Of a DNA stretch of 64,000 nt, positions 26,930 to 36,271 are shown in pieces (within the stretch, counting starts at the first letter, position 1; every line of letters begins with the position of its first letter). The DNA comes from Domibacillus sp. PGB-M46 (lineage in GTDB: Bacteria; Bacillota; Bacilli; Bacillales; Domibacillaceae): assembly GCF_022668875.1 (NCBI RefSeq), contig NZ_JAKGCR010000002.1, positions 186,001 to 250,000 on the forward strand, read 5' to 3'. The translations under genes were made by a program, and so were the position numbers. A model generated the notes under the pieces. That model saw nothing but the letters and a program-made list of their open reading frames with translations, was not told where the DNA came from and ran no database searches.

Positions 26930-26964
26930 AAAAACCGGCCTGAACGGATCAGGCCGGTTTTTTT
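26930..26964. terminator. Terminator hairpin just upstream of the amidase gene
   Basis: AAAAACCGGCCTGA and TCAGGCCGGTTTTT arms around a short loop; works on both strands. It sits 44 bases before the amidase start, so it is either the end of a small RNA or an attenuator. Confidence 0.8.
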
Positions 26965-27197
26965 ATATTTATTGGGTAACTCACAACGTTCCAAGGATAA
27001 ATCTTTTTCTTTATCCTTCGTTAAACCGCCGCGGTATATTAATTCCACATTATCGTTTTTGATGTCCCTAAACGACCTAAGCCCTTCCTGCTCTTAAGTC
27101 CTTGCAGCTCCGAAGCTGCTCCAGTGTGAATAAGTAAAGTCAACACTAGCAGAATGCCAGAATGTTATATGAACGTTCTAAGTTACGATCTGAATCA
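26930..27197 (-). ncRNA. Candidate small RNA or attenuating leader of the amidase gene
   Basis: About 268 bases lie between a strong minus-strand promoter (27205-27233) and a strong terminator (26930-26964) with no convincing reading frame and ribosome binding site. Local hairpins are seen at 27104-27119 (GCAGCTCCGAAGCTGC) and around AAGGATAAA...TTTATCCTT. CGGCGGTTT near 27020-27032 can pair with the AAACCGGCC terminator arm and might act as an antiterminator. I do not recognise a known RNA family. Confidence 0.45.
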
Positions 27198-27204
27198 GAT
27201 GTTA

Positions 27205-27233
27205 ATCATAACACTCATCAAATAAAAAGTCAA
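27205..27233 (-). promoter_or_regulatory. Strong sigma-A promoter
   Basis: On the minus strand TTGACT, 17 bases, TATGAT. It follows directly after the IclR gene and reads toward the amidase leader. Confidence 0.8.
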
Positions 27234-27237
27234 GAAA

Positions 27238-28008
27238 TTATTTCCTGTTCCATCCAAGGCGCTCTGAAATGTCGCTTCCCGCTTTTATCATGCGCCCTCT
27301 TAACGCTTTTAAGCGCTCATCCGTCATGCGGAGAGTGGGACCGGAAATTGATACAGCCGCTGCAATGGCTCCATGATGATCAAATACCGGTGCTGCAATA
27401 CAACGGATTCCAGGCTCGTTTTCTTCAAGATCAAGCGCATATCCTGCTTCTCTTACACGCGCGAGCTCCGCCAGATACGCTTCTTCCGTTGTAATGGTGT
27501 AGTCTGTATGGACCGGCAGCCCTCTTCGTTCCAATATATCGTTTACTTCTGATTGGGGCAGATGGGCTAAAATTGCTTTTCCGACAGACGTGCAGTGAAC
27601 CGGCGCGCGCCTGCCGACTTTTGAATGCATACGCAGCGCTTCATGTCCGTCCAGCTTTTCAATATACACTACTTCTCCACGGTCATACACGACAAGGTGA
27701 ACCACTTCATTTGTTTCCGCCTCCAACTGGCGCAGAACATCCTGTGCTTCTGATCGGACATCGAGTGATTCCAGCAGCCTTGAGCTTACCTCTAAAAAAG
27801 CGTAGCCGATTCGATAGCGGCCTGTTTCCTTATGCTGTTCAATATAGCCGTATTGCTCAAGTGTCGCTAGTGTCCGAAACACCGAGCTTTTATTAATATC
27901 CATTCCATTCGCAATTTCTGTTACACCAAGCCCCCTCGGGGATGCACTGACAAGCGCAATAATATCAAGCGCACGCGCGACCGATTTAACGACGTTTTCT
28001 CTTTCCAA
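27238..28008 (-). CDS. IclR-family transcriptional regulator
   Basis: 256 residues. N-terminal winged helix (VTEIANGMDINKSSVFRTL) and C-terminal effector domain (VHCTSVGKAILAHL, GIRCIAAPVFDHHG, AAAVSISGPTLRM). TTG start with GGAAGG seven bases upstream. It follows malate synthase G on the same strand, 50 bases after a terminator; control of glyoxylate use is a reasonable inference because the classic IclR regulates the glyoxylate shunt. Confidence 0.9.
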   Translation of the reverse strand: MERENVVKSVARALDIIALVSASPRGLGVTEIANGMDINKSSVFRTLATLEQYGYIEQHKETGRYRIGYAFLEVSSRLLESLDVRSEAQDVLRQLEAETNEVVHLVVYDRGEVVYIEKLDGHEALRMHSKVGRRAPVHCTSVGKAILAHLPQSEVNDILERRGLPVHTDYTITTEEAYLAELARVREAGYALDLEENEPGIRCIAAPVFDHHGAIAAAVSISGPTLRMTDERLKALRGRMIKAGSDISERLGWNRK

Positions 28009-28031
28009 CCGAATCCCTTCCTCACTATGCA

Positions 28032-28058
28032 GGAAAAGCCGGCCAGGCCCGCTTTCCT
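28032..28058 (-). terminator. Terminator of glcB
   Basis: GGAAAGCGGGCC and GGCCGGCTTTTCC form a near-perfect stem after the stop codon; the T run is short. Confidence 0.55.
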
Positions 28059-30215
28059 TTATGATGTAATACGATATTTTTCTTTTGCCTGGAGCCGTTT
28101 TTTGTGCAGGATCGGTTCTGTGTAGCCATTCGGCTGCTTATATCCTTTAAAGATCAACTCACAAGCAGCCGCAAAGGGAACCGAATCATGATAATTCGGC
28201 CCCATTGGCCGGTAGCCGGGATCTTCCGCATTTTGCTCATCAACTACTTCTGCCATTCGCTCCAGCGTGTCCATAACCTGCTTCTTTGTGCAAATTCCAT
28301 GATGCAGCCAGTTGGCCATGTGCTGGCTTGAAATCCGGAGAGTCGCCCGGTCTTCCATCAAGCCCGTATTATGAATATCCGGCACTTTGGAACAGCCAAT
28401 CCCCTGTTCAACCCACCGGACAACATATCCTAAAATTCCCTGGGCATTGTTATCGAGCTCCTGCTGAATATCTTCCAGACGCCAATTCACTTTGGACACG
28501 ATTGGAATTTGCAGCATCATGTCCTGAAAAGCCGAAGCTTGATCGGCGATTTTCCTCTGGCGATCGAACACGTTCACTTCATGGTAATGAATGGCGTGCA
28601 AAACAGCTGCGGTCGGGGACGGAACCCAGGCTGTATTGGCGCCAGCCTGCACATGGCTGATTTTCTGCTCCATCATATCAGCCATCAAGTCCGGCATTGC
28701 CCACATCCCCTTACCAATTTGCGCCCGGTGTCCGAAGCCCGCTGCCAACCCGCTTGCTACGTTCGATTTTTCATAGCCCTCCAGCCAGGCTGTTTTTTTC
28801 ATTTCGCTTTTTCGAATCATCGGACCCGCTTCCATTGAAGTGTGCATCTCATCGCCAGTCCGGTCTAAAAAGCCGGTGTTAATAAAAACAATCCGGTTTC
28901 GAACAGCTGCGATACAATTTTTTAAATTAAGAGACGTTCGGCGCTCTTCATCCATCACTCCGATTTTAAGTGTGTATCGCGGCATATTTAATAAATCCTC
29001 AATCCGGTTAAATAAATCGTCTGCAAAAGCCACTTCCTCGGATCCATGCATTTTCGGCTTCACAATATAAATGGAGCGTTTGCGTGAATTTATCCGGCTC
29101 GGCTGTCCGAGTGCGGACGGCTTAGCAATGGCGCTTGTGATCACACCATCCAAAATACCTTCAAAAATTTCATCACCATGCTCGTCCAATATGGCATTGT
29201 TGGTCATTAAATGGCCAACATTTCGAACAAACATGAGAGAGCGGCCGGGAAGTTCAAACGGCGCACCATCTGGCGATATATAAGACCGGTCTGCTTTCAG
29301 TGTACGGTGGATTTGCCTGCCGTTTTTTGTAAAAGAAGCAGATAAGTCACCCCGCATCAAGCCCAGCCAGTTTTCGTACACAAGGAGCTTGTCTTCGGCA
29401 TCGACAGCCGCTACAGAGTCTTCACAATCCATAATGGTCGTTATGGCTGCTTCCAGTAAAATATCTTTGACTCCCGCTGGATCTTTTGAGCCAATTGGGT
29501 GCTCCGGATCCACTTGTATTTCAATATGCAGACCATGATGTACGAGCAAAATCCCTTCTTCACTCGTTCCTTTCAATTGTTCTGGGTTCTTCAGTGATGT
29601 CTCGCCATTTTGTAAAGAAACGATCAGACGGCCATTTTCTACACGATAGCCGGTTGATTCTGTATGTGAACCTGCTTCAAGCGGTGCTGCTGTATCTAAG
29701 AACCGGCGTGCAAAAGCAACAACTCTTTCGCCGCGGATTGGATTAAATCCGTCTGACTTTTCTGCACCGTCCGTTTCCGGGATGGCATCTGTACCATATA
29801 ACGCATCATACAAGCTCCCCCATCTTGCATTAGCTGCGTTAACGGCGTAGCGCGCATTATTTACCGGTACAACAAGCTGCGGACCGGCTTGAAGCGAAAT
29901 TTCATCATCTATGTTTTCTGTTTGGATCGTGAAGTCGTCCCCTTCAGGCTCAATGTAACCAATTTCTTTCAAAAAGATTTTATACGCTGCCGGCTCAAAG
30001 GAATGCTTTCGATGCCAATCGTTGATTTGAGCCTGCAAGTCATTTCTTCGCTCTAAAAGCTTCTTGTTTTTTGGTGTAAGATCCGCTACAAGCCGGCTGA
30101 AACCCGTCCAGAACGCTTCCTCATCCATCCCTGCCTGAGGAAGCACACGGCTGTTTACAAATTCAAACAACCGATCATCTACTTGCAGCGACCCTGCTTT
30201 CACATAATTCCCCAC
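28059..30215 (-). CDS. glcB: Malate synthase G
   Basis: 718 residues, the full size of isoform G. Condenses glyoxylate and acetyl-CoA to malate. Hallmarks: [44 protein letters not shown] and [22 protein letters not shown] at 30215 is nine bases after AAAGGGG and gives [12 protein letters not shown], matching the usual N-terminus; the TTG at 30224 is too close to that site. No isocitrate lyase or glycolate oxidase gene lies in the window. Confidence 0.95.
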   Translation of the reverse strand: MGNYVKAGSLQVDDRLFEFVNSRVLPQAGMDEEAFWTGFSRLVADLTPKNKKLLERRNDLQAQINDWHRKHSFEPAAYKIFLKEIGYIEPEGDDFTIQTENIDDEISLQAGPQLVVPVNNARYAVNAANARWGSLYDALYGTDAIPETDGAEKSDGFNPIRGERVVAFARRFLDTAAPLEAGSHTESTGYRVENGRLIVSLQNGETSLKNPEQLKGTSEEGILLVHHGLHIEIQVDPEHPIGSKDPAGVKDILLEAAITTIMDCEDSVAAVDAEDKLLVYENWLGLMRGDLSASFTKNGRQIHRTLKADRSYISPDGAPFELPGRSLMFVRNVGHLMTNNAILDEHGDEIFEGILDGVITSAIAKPSALGQPSRINSRKRSIYIVKPKMHGSEEVAFADDLFNRIEDLLNMPRYTLKIGVMDEERRTSLNLKNCIAAVRNRIVFINTGFLDRTGDEMHTSMEAGPMIRKSEMKKTAWLEGYEKSNVASGLAAGFGHRAQIGKGMWAMPDLMADMMEQKISHVQAGANTAWVPSPTAAVLHAIHYHEVNVFDRQRKIADQASAFQDMMLQIPIVSKVNWRLEDIQQELDNNAQGILGYVVRWVEQGIGCSKVPDIHNTGLMEDRATLRISSQHMANWLHHGICTKKQVMDTLERMAEVVDEQNAEDPGYRPMGPNYHDSVPFAAACELIFKGYKQPNGYTEPILHKKRLQAKEKYRITS

Positions 30216-30271
30216 GTACAACATCCCCTTTGTTTGGTATTACGCAACAGCGTTTCAAAAAAATCTTAAAA

Positions 30272-30319
30272 AAAGAGTAACACGGCTTTCAGAAAATTTC
30301 AACTTATTTCTGAAAGCCC
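30272..30319 (-). terminator. Hairpin after the 31-residue membrane peptide
   Basis: GGCTTTCAGAAA and TTTCTGAAAGCC form a 12-bp stem a few bases after the small gene; a T-rich tract follows about ten bases later. Confidence 0.55.
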
Positions 30320-30323
30320 TTTC

Positions 30324-30419
30324 TCATTTTTTCCATAATTTTTGCAAAATCGGATAAAGCTTCACCATGGCCAAAATGACTGCTGCCCAGACTATAATTT
30401 GTAAAATAAGATCATTCAT
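30324..30419 (-). CDS. 31-residue single-span membrane peptide
   Basis: ATG preceded by AAAGGAG at eight-base spacing; the product has one hydrophobic helix (IIVWAAVILAMVKLY) and a basic C-terminus ending KKLWKK-like (LQKLWKK). Followed by a stable hairpin. It is the only coding candidate in the 377 bases between glcB and ydjO. Function unknown; similar tiny membrane proteins are common in Bacilli. Confidence 0.6.
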   Translation of the reverse strand: MNDLILQIIVWAAVILAMVKLYPILQKLWKK

Positions 30420-30601
30420 CGTTATCTTCTCCTTTACATCCCAGTATATCAAAAATAAAGGGATATTTAACGGATCATCACACAACCGATCCGAAATAAG
30501 AACTGCTTAAAAACAAAAATAAACAGCAAAATGTATCAGAACGAGGCAAAGTGTGAGATAATAGACAGGATTGACCAATAATCCCGGGGGTGACGTTTAA
30601 A

Positions 30602-30832
30602 ATGTCTTATTACAGCAAAAATCGTACGGAACCATTGCCAAACGTTGATATCGAGACATGGGAATGCCCGTCGGAGGGCTGCAAAGGCTGGATGAGAAAG
30701 AACTTTTCAGATGATGATTCACCAACGTGCCCATTTTGCGGGAGCGAGATGGAAAACGGAACCCGGCACACGAATTCGCTGCAAAATAATACGTTTCGTA
30801 AACCGGCAGAGGCCGAACAAAAAAAAGCGTGA
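30602..30832 (+). CDS. YdjO-like cold-inducible protein
   Basis: 76 residues with a zinc-ribbon pattern: WECPSEGCKGW and later CPFCGSEM. The N-terminus MSYYSKNRTEPLP resembles B. subtilis YdjO, annotated as cold inducible. ATG at 30602 is preferred over the frame opening at 30590; GGGGGTGA lies upstream. Function not established. Confidence 0.8.
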   Translation: MSYYSKNRTEPLPNVDIETWECPSEGCKGWMRKNFSDDDSPTCPFCGSEMENGTRHTNSLQNNTFRKPAEAEQKKA

Positions 30833-30856
30833 TCCCTCTTGGGAATCCGCTTTTTT
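30820..30856. terminator. Terminator after ydjO-like gene
   Basis: AAAAAAGCG...GATCCC and GGGAATC...CGCTTTTTT; bidirectional, overlapping the end of the gene. Confidence 0.75.
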
Positions 30857-30869
30857 CTTTTGCCTGCTT

Positions 30870-31181
30870 TTATTGATTTCCCGGTTTGTCAAAAGCATTT
30901 GTTTTTTTCGATGCTTTAATCCTATACCGCTTATCATCTTCTGTTTTTGGAAAAAATTCAATTTCTTCCTCTGTTACAGAGGGTTTCTCTTCCTTTTCGT
31001 CCATCATTTCCTCAAGAAGATGGCCTTCCGCCTCTGTCATCCGGGCATCATACTTATCCATCAATTGCTGCAGATCTTCCAGTGTTTCCGCCCGTCCATC
31101 ACGCTGCACTTCTTTTAACAAGCGATTGGATTCTTCCTCTGTTAATTCCATATATCCAACTCGTATCCGTTCAGCTGCCAT
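30870..31181 (-). CDS. Small charged protein of unknown function
   Basis: 103 residues, rich in Glu, Lys and Asp, predicted helical (about 12-65) with a disordered basic tail (KASKKTNAFDKPGNQ). No Cys or Trp motif, no membrane segment. ATG with AGGAGG eight bases upstream, so translation is well supported. Not recognised. Confidence 0.75.
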   Translation of the reverse strand: MAAERIRVGYMELTEEESNRLLKEVQRDGRAETLEDLQQLMDKYDARMTEAEGHLLEEMMDEKEEKPSVTEEEIEFFPKTEDDKRYRIKASKKTNAFDKPGNQ

Positions 31182-31255
31182 TGCTCAAGCCTCCTGTATG
31201 CTTCTTCATGGTATGCTCTATACCCTTACAGAGGAAGCATCCAAACATGGAGCCG

Positions 31256-31738
31256 CTACAGAATTGCTTCTGCCAAAAACCAGCCGATCATAATAAGCTG
31301 GATCACCACCTTGGCCAGCGTTCCGCTTAAGAAAGCAATAAGCGTTGCGTACGCAACAAAAAAAGCCTGTTTTACATTTTTTAAAACAATGAGTTCAACG
31401 GCAAAAACCGCCACAAACGGCACAATCAAAATCCCAAAGGGCGGAATGATAAACGAACCCGCAATAAGAGCAATCACCGCGGTCCACTCGCCCCATTTGG
31501 AACCGCCGTATTTTTTCACAAAGTAGCTGTTTGCCAGAAAATCAGCTAAAAACATAAGCGCTGTTAAAACAAGCATGCCAATCCAAAAAAGAATGGATAA
31601 TTCTTCGCGGCTAATGCCAACATAATAAAGACCAAATCCTGCCCACAAAACGAGAACCGATGGAACAATTGGAAAAATGAAGCCGGCAAAACTTGCAATA
31701 AACAGTAAAATAATAACTGTCCAAACAAAAATAGACAC
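31256..31738 (-). CDS. DUF456 family membrane protein
   Basis: 160 residues with four or five hydrophobic segments. Glycine-rich FPIVPSVLVLWAGFGLYY and AGSFIIPPFGILIVPFVAVF are typical of DUF456 (B. subtilis YqgC-like). GTG start with AGAGGGAT upstream. Role unknown. Confidence 0.88.
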   Translation of the reverse strand: MSIFVWTVIILLFIASFAGFIFPIVPSVLVLWAGFGLYYVGISREELSILFWIGMLVLTALMFLADFLANSYFVKKYGGSKWGEWTAVIALIAGSFIIPPFGILIVPFVAVFAVELIVLKNVKQAFFVAYATLIAFLSGTLAKVVIQLIMIGWFLAEAIL

Positions 31739-31806
31739 ACATATCCCTCTCTTCTCTGTTATGATAGCATTGTACCATTATGCAAAGGAATAGGAAGTGA
31801 TTCACA

Positions 31807-32184
31807 TTGATTAATATTGAACTGCCTGAGGCTGACTACATTTTAACAAGAAAACGGAATCCGGAGGACACAAGTGAAGCGCTGATCGCACGCGAGTACG
31901 GATTTACCGATTACCATAAAATTCCGCGTGACAAAGCCGGCGTTTTTCTTTTTTATGATGCACAGGACCGTCTTCTGTTTGTGGGCAAAGCCCGTAAACT
32001 CCGCATGCGTATCCGCAAACATTTTGAAGATAATGTATCCGACATTAAAAACCACCGTGATGACGTTCACAAAATTGTTGTTCTTGTAGTGGATAACCCG
32101 ATGGAACGGGATATTTATGAAACCTATATTATTAATACGTTCGAAGCGAAATACAATACGGACAAAGCATTTTTCCGTTCTTAA
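31807..32184 (+). CDS. Stand-alone GIY-YIG nuclease-domain protein (YurQ-like)
   Basis: 125 residues. The fold motif appears as AGVFLFYDAQDRLLFVGKA followed by KLRMRIRKHF and a conserved Glu (ERDIYETYIINTF). It resembles the N-terminal UvrC endonuclease domain without the rest of UvrC. The canonical GIY is replaced by GVF and YIG by FVG, as in other short members. TTG start behind AGGAAGTGA. Confidence 0.82.
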   Translation: MINIELPEADYILTRKRNPEDTSEALIAREYGFTDYHKIPRDKAGVFLFYDAQDRLLFVGKARKLRMRIRKHFEDNVSDIKNHRDDVHKIVVLVVDNPMERDIYETYIINTFEAKYNTDKAFFRS

Positions 32185-32190
32185 TCCTGC

Positions 32191-32219
32191 AGCCGGTTTT
32201 TTTGAAGCCGGCTTTTCTT
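32191..32219 (+). terminator. Terminator of the GIY-YIG gene
   Basis: AGCCGG and GCCGGCT arms followed by TTTTCTTC. Confidence 0.6.
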
Positions 32220-32392
32220 CTCTTTCTATGCTGCTCCTTTTTCGAAAATTTCCCCTTTCTGTCAAACAGCCCGCTCCATCTGTAACGTTTTGATACGTTT
32301 TGTCGAATCTGTTTTAAATAATACGATCTTTTCGTATACTAGATGCTGTTCTCTTATAAAAAAGTATGGAAAGTACTCACGGAGGTTTCAAA

Positions 32393-32560
32393 ATGAATAC
32401 GCTGGTAAATCGTGATGAGTTAATGAAAAAAATTAAAAAAGTCCGCCGGGACATGATTACATCCGGCACAACAAAAGGATTAAGCCATGCAGAGACTGTT
32501 CAGTTCAGCCAAGAACTGGACGAGCTGATGAATCAATTTCAGCCCTATAGAAAGTTTTAA
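32393..32560 (+). CDS. Spo0E-family aspartyl-phosphate phosphatase
   Basis: 55 residues: two short helices with the family signature SQELDELMNQF near the C-terminus. Family members dephosphorylate Spo0A-P and restrain sporulation. ATG at 32393 with GGAGG seven bases upstream; the frame extends nine codons further without a site. A -10-like TATACT lies about 55 bases upstream. Confidence 0.85.
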   Translation: MNTLVNRDELMKKIKKVRRDMITSGTTKGLSHAETVQFSQELDELMNQFQPYRKF

Positions 32561-32590
32561 ACTTTTTTCTCTTTATTGTTTTTCAGGCAC

Positions 32591-32626
32591 AAAAAAACCA
32601 GCTCCTAAACGGGGCTGGTTTTTTTG
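32591..32626 (+). terminator. Terminator of the Spo0E-like gene
   Basis: AAAAAAACCAGC(TCC) and GGGGCTGGTTTTTTT form a strong bidirectional hairpin. Confidence 0.85.
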
Positions 32627-32706
32627 TGCCGCTTTTGCCGTATTATCAAAAATAAGAAAGTTTTAAACCACCACTCCTCAAAGTGGGTGTTTGCAAAAAC
32701 GTTCAT
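32605..32706 (-). CDS. Possible 33-residue peptide with a masked ribosome binding site
   Basis: ATG preceded by GGGAGG at six-base spacing. The peptide has an aromatic stretch (FEEWWFKTFLFLII) and a basic tail. The GGGAGG is the 3' arm of a hairpin at 32713-32735 (CCTCTGCCG pairing with CGGCAGGGAGG). Against it: the last codons lie inside the terminator of the neighbouring gene. This is the only coding candidate in the 389 bases from 32561 to 32949; otherwise the stretch holds AT-rich promoter-like sequence. Confidence 0.35.
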   Translation of the reverse strand: MNVFANTHFEEWWFKTFLFLIIRQKRHKKTSPV

Positions 32707-32949
32707 GTCTGTCCTCCCTGCCGAAACGGCAGAGGCTTGTCAATCCCGCTTTAATGTTAAACTCCCTATTACAGCTTAAAGGTTAAAACTTAATTAAAAA
32801 AACACGTACAATGCAGCTGTATTCGTATCTTACTTCTTTTTCGCCTGAAATGCAAGCCGTTTTATTTTGCCGCACGAAATATTCCTGCTACACTAAACAG
32901 ACAAGAAATGAGTACCTTTACTTACCTTATATGAAAGAAGTGTTTATAG

Positions 32950-33936
32950 ATGTCTATCTCTTATTCTGCTCTTGACCTTGCTCCTATTACAGCAGGAAGC
33001 ACCGCTTCAGAATCTTTTCAGCGTTCTGCTGACCTCGCCCGTCATGCAGAAAAATGGGGTTATAACCGCTACTGGCTTGCTGAGCATCATAATATGCCCG
33101 GCATTGCAAGCTCTGCCACATCCGTGGTGATCGGCCATATTGCCGCCGCCACAAAAACAATTCGGGTTGGCGCTGGGGGCATTATGCTGCCTAATCATGC
33201 GCCGCTTGTTATCGCAGAACAATTTGGCACCCTTGAGTCCCTGTTTCCTGGACGCATCGATCTGGGGCTTGGCCGCGCTCCTGGAACGGACCAGGTGACG
33301 ATGCGGGCACTGCGCCGCCAGAATATGAGCGACGGGCACGACTTTCCAGAGCAGCTGGCTGAGCTGCGCGGATACTTTAACGGTACAAATCATGTTCATG
33401 CCGTTCCGGGTGAAGGCTTGTCCATTCCGATCTGGCTGCTTGGCTCAAGCGGGTTCAGCGCTCGCCTCGCTGGTGATTTAGGCCTGCCGTTTTCTTTTGC
33501 AAGCCACTTTTCTCCAGATAATACGCTGCCGGCGCTCGCCCTTTATCGGCGGCATTTTACCCCATCGGACGTTCTCGAAAAGCCGCATGCTATGCTTGGC
33601 GTAAACGTTATTGCCGCTGATACGGACCAAAAAGCAGAGCGGCTTGCCACATCCATGCAGCAGCAATTTTTAAACCTGATCCGCAACAAAGCGGTGCCTC
33701 TTCAGCCGCCAGTGGACAGCATGGACGGCATTTGGACTGAATTTGAAAAAGCGGCCCTGCAGCAGCAGCTCGGTTCCTCCATCATCGGCGGTCCGGAAAC
33801 CATTAAGAAAAAATTAGCCGCTTTCATTGAAGAAACCGGCGCGGACGAACTAATGATTAACGCGCAAATTTATGACCACGAAGCGAGACTGCATTCCTTT
33901 AAACTCGCAGCAGACGTTTTGCGTTCGCTCGAATAA
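32950..33936 (+). CDS. LLM-class flavin-dependent oxidoreductase
   Basis: 328 residues, luciferase-like TIM barrel. Seen: [37 protein letters not shown] and [18 protein letters not shown]. Uses reduced flavin; substrate unknown (group of B. subtilis YceB/YwcH). ATG start; weak AAGAAG site upstream. Monocistronic between terminators. Confidence 0.92.
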   Translation: MSISYSALDLAPITAGSTASESFQRSADLARHAEKWGYNRYWLAEHHNMPGIASSATSVVIGHIAAATKTIRVGAGGIMLPNHAPLVIAEQFGTLESLFPGRIDLGLGRAPGTDQVTMRALRRQNMSDGHDFPEQLAELRGYFNGTNHVHAVPGEGLSIPIWLLGSSGFSARLAGDLGLPFSFASHFSPDNTLPALALYRRHFTPSDVLEKPHAMLGVNVIAADTDQKAERLATSMQQQFLNLIRNKAVPLQPPVDSMDGIWTEFEKAALQQQLGSSIIGGPETIKKKLAAFIEETGADELMINAQIYDHEARLHSFKLAADVLRSLE

Positions 33937-33944
33937 AAATCAAA

Positions 33945-33977
33945 AATCCCCCTTCACTATGGTGAAGGGGGTTGTTT
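33945..33977. terminator. Terminator between LLM gene and catalase
   Basis: AATCCCCCTTCAC and GTGAAGGGGGTT arms; T-rich on the plus strand and A-rich on the other side. Confidence 0.8.
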
Positions 33978-35572
33978 TAGTATGGATCCGCCTCGTGGCC
34001 TTCTTGTTTGGCAGTATCTGCTGCTTTTTTCGCTGCCGCTGAACCGGTATCTCCAGCCCTTTGGTTCATCTTCTGTTTTGCTTTTTCAAGCCCCTCCGCT
34101 ACGCGGCGGCCATACTCCTCGTCTGCTTTTGTAAAGTGGCCGATCATGGCTTTTTGAATATCCGGGTGTGATACGCTGAGCGCATCAACCAAATTGCTGA
34201 TCAATTCATCGCGTTCCCAGTCTTCAAAACTCCGGTATGTATCACCGGCCTGCCCGTAATCGTTTCTGCGGTCAATCGGCTGCTTTATTAATTTAGCGTT
34301 GTAAGCAGGCTGATGGTCTGCACCGGCTCTTTCCGCTTCTTTTAAGCCATCCAGCATAGACGGCTCGTAATTCACATGCGGATTCCGTCCATCGTCTACA
34401 TAGTGGGCATGCTGGCCATCGCGCTGATTGGTCGCAACCCGCTTTTTTGGTTTATTGATCGGAATTTGCAGGTAGTTTGCTCCAACACGGTAACGCTGGG
34501 TATCTGAGTAAGAGAACGTGCGTCCCTGGAGCATTTTATCATCAGAAAAATCCAGGCCGTCTACAAGCACTCCTGTCCCAAAAGCCGCCTGCTCAACTTC
34601 TGCAAAATAATTTTCCGGATTTTTATCCAGCACCATTTTCCCAACCGGCAGAAACGGGAACTGATCCTGAGGCCATAGCTTTGTATCATCAAGCGGATCA
34701 AAATCAAGCTCTGGGTGCTCATCATCACTCATAATTTGTACGCAAAGCTCCCATTCCGGATAGTCACCTTTTTCAATCGCTTCATAAAGATCCTGTGTGG
34801 CATGGCTTGTGTTCATGCCTTGAATTTCATTGGCTTCTTTTTGCGTCAAGTTCCGAATGCCCTGCTTTAACGGCTCCCAATGATATTTCACCAGCACTGC
34901 TTCACCCGCTTCGTTTACCCACTTATACGTATTAACGCCCGAGCCCTGCATTTGGCGATAGTTTGCCGGAATGCCCCAAGGGGAAAATAAGAAAGTAATC
35001 ATATGAGTCGCTTCCGGTGTTTTGGAAACAAAATCAAACATGCGCTCCGGATTTTGAATGTTTGTCACCGGGTCTGGCTTAAACGCATGAATCATGTCTG
35101 GGAATTTCAGTGGATCACGAATAAAGAAAATTTTCAGGTTGTTGCCGACAAGATCCCAGTTGCCGTCTTCTGTATAAAATTTAACCGCAAATCCACGCGG
35201 ATCGCGGGCTGTTTCCGGAGATTCCTTCGCTCCGGCAACCGTTGAAAACCGAACAAATACCGGTGTCCGCTTGCCTGCTCCTTTAAATACCTTTGCCCGT
35301 GTATATTTAGCAACATCTTCGTCGCCGACTTTCCCATACGTTTCAAAATAGCCATGTGCCCCAGCACCACGCGCATGCACAACCCGCTCCGGAATACGTT
35401 CACGGTCAAAATGGGAAATTTTCTCGATAAAATGATAGTTTTCGAGCGTTGCCGGACCACGATTTCCAACAGTTCGAATGTTTTGATTGTCTACAACTGG
35501 ATGTCCCTGACGGTTTGTTAACGTTTCTTCCGTTTCACCTGTCCCTGTTTTTTTCTTGTCTTCGTGTTCCAC
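33977..35572 (-). CDS. Haem catalase (clade 3 type)
   Basis: 531 residues. Catalytic His in [15 protein letters not shown], Asn in [14 protein letters not shown], and the proximal Tyr motif [12 protein letters not shown]. Decomposes hydrogen peroxide in the cytoplasm or spore. Length and an Ala/Lys-rich C-terminal extension of about 40 residues resemble B. subtilis KatX more than KatA, but that assignment is tentative. GTG at 35572 lies seven bases after GGGAGG; the overlapping ATG two bases earlier is out of frame. Confidence 0.93.
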   Translation of the reverse strand: MEHEDKKKTGTGETEETLTNRQGHPVVDNQNIRTVGNRGPATLENYHFIEKISHFDRERIPERVVHARGAGAHGYFETYGKVGDEDVAKYTRAKVFKGAGKRTPVFVRFSTVAGAKESPETARDPRGFAVKFYTEDGNWDLVGNNLKIFFIRDPLKFPDMIHAFKPDPVTNIQNPERMFDFVSKTPEATHMITFLFSPWGIPANYRQMQGSGVNTYKWVNEAGEAVLVKYHWEPLKQGIRNLTQKEANEIQGMNTSHATQDLYEAIEKGDYPEWELCVQIMSDDEHPELDFDPLDDTKLWPQDQFPFLPVGKMVLDKNPENYFAEVEQAAFGTGVLVDGLDFSDDKMLQGRTFSYSDTQRYRVGANYLQIPINKPKKRVATNQRDGQHAHYVDDGRNPHVNYEPSMLDGLKEAERAGADHQPAYNAKLIKQPIDRRNDYGQAGDTYRSFEDWERDELISNLVDALSVSHPDIQKAMIGHFTKADEEYGRRVAEGLEKAKQKMNQRAGDTGSAAAKKAADTAKQEGHEADPY

Positions 35573-35640
35573 ATTTATTCCTCCCTGCCAAATTGAATTC
35601 ACATTCCCATTATTTATATCCTTTTTCCAAAAATTTAAAC

Positions 35641-35668
35641 AAAAAAAAGCGCTCGAAAGGGAGCGCCA
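35641..35668 (-). terminator. Terminator of ppnP
   Basis: GGCGCTC and GAGCGC arms followed on the minus strand by eight T residues, separating ppnP from the catalase gene. Confidence 0.8.
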
Positions 35669-35688
35669 AAAACGAAAAAACAACTTGA

Positions 35689-36003
35689 TTACTCAGACAA
35701 ATAAGAGCAGCAATAATCCACAATTGTATGTACTTTTAATTCAAATGTTTCATTGGCCGGCACGAAGAAAACACCCGCTCCGTCAATCGTTTCCCAGTCA
35801 CTGCCTTGAAGCTTGTATTCGAGCTTTCCAGCTGAAATATCCATTTCTTCTTTTAAATCCGTTGAAAATGTATATTCCCCGGGCATCATAATACCGAGCG
35901 TTTTTTTAGTTCCGTCCTGCAGGAAAATGGTTCTGCTCGTTACCTTCCCGTCGAAATAAATGTTTGCTTCCTTTGCAATATTTACGTTTTTTAATTGAGT
36001 CAT
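35689..36003 (-). CDS. ppnP: Pyrimidine/purine nucleoside phosphorylase
   Basis: 104 residues, a small cupin. Seen: [20 protein letters not shown] and [14 protein letters not shown], matching E. coli PpnP (DUF1255). Phosphorolyses a range of nucleosides. ATG at 36003 is favoured by AAAGG nine bases upstream and by the length of relatives; ATG at 36012 is possible. Confidence 0.88.
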   Translation of the reverse strand: MTQLKNVNIAKEANIYFDGKVTSRTIFLQDGTKKTLGIMMPGEYTFSTDLKEEMDISAGKLEYKLQGSDWETIDGAGVFFVPANETFELKVHTIVDYCCSYLSE

Positions 36004-36216
36004 ATTCTCCATCCTTTCACTTTCTCCCAATAATTTATCATAAAAGCCCGGCTCATTAAACAGAATTTTCCCACTACTTTTTGCTTTTTCTTCTATATGT
36101 TAGACATTTTATCTTTCCTTTCAAATCTTCTGTTTGCATTTTATTATTTTTCACACTTTAATTTTGTAAAAAAATATCACATATTCATGTAAGATTTTTT
36201 TACAAAACTGCAGGGA

Positions 36217-36245
36217 TTTACCATCATTTGTTGTATTCTTACAAT
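36217..36245 (+). promoter_or_regulatory. Promoter of the ATP-grasp operon
   Basis: TTTACC, 17 bases, TACAAT, 26 bases before the ATG at 36272; an AAGGAGAG site follows. Confidence 0.65.
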
Positions 36246-36271
36246 AAATACTTTTAAGGAGAGTCCTGACA

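Noticed and set aside
26886-27048. Upstream extension of the amidase frame from 27048
   Set aside because: The extension runs through the terminator hairpin and has no initiation site; ATG at 26886 has a strong ribosome binding site.
30235-30265. Weak catabolite-repression-like site upstream of glcB
   Set aside because: TTGAAACGCTGTTGCG lacks the right spacing for a cre box.
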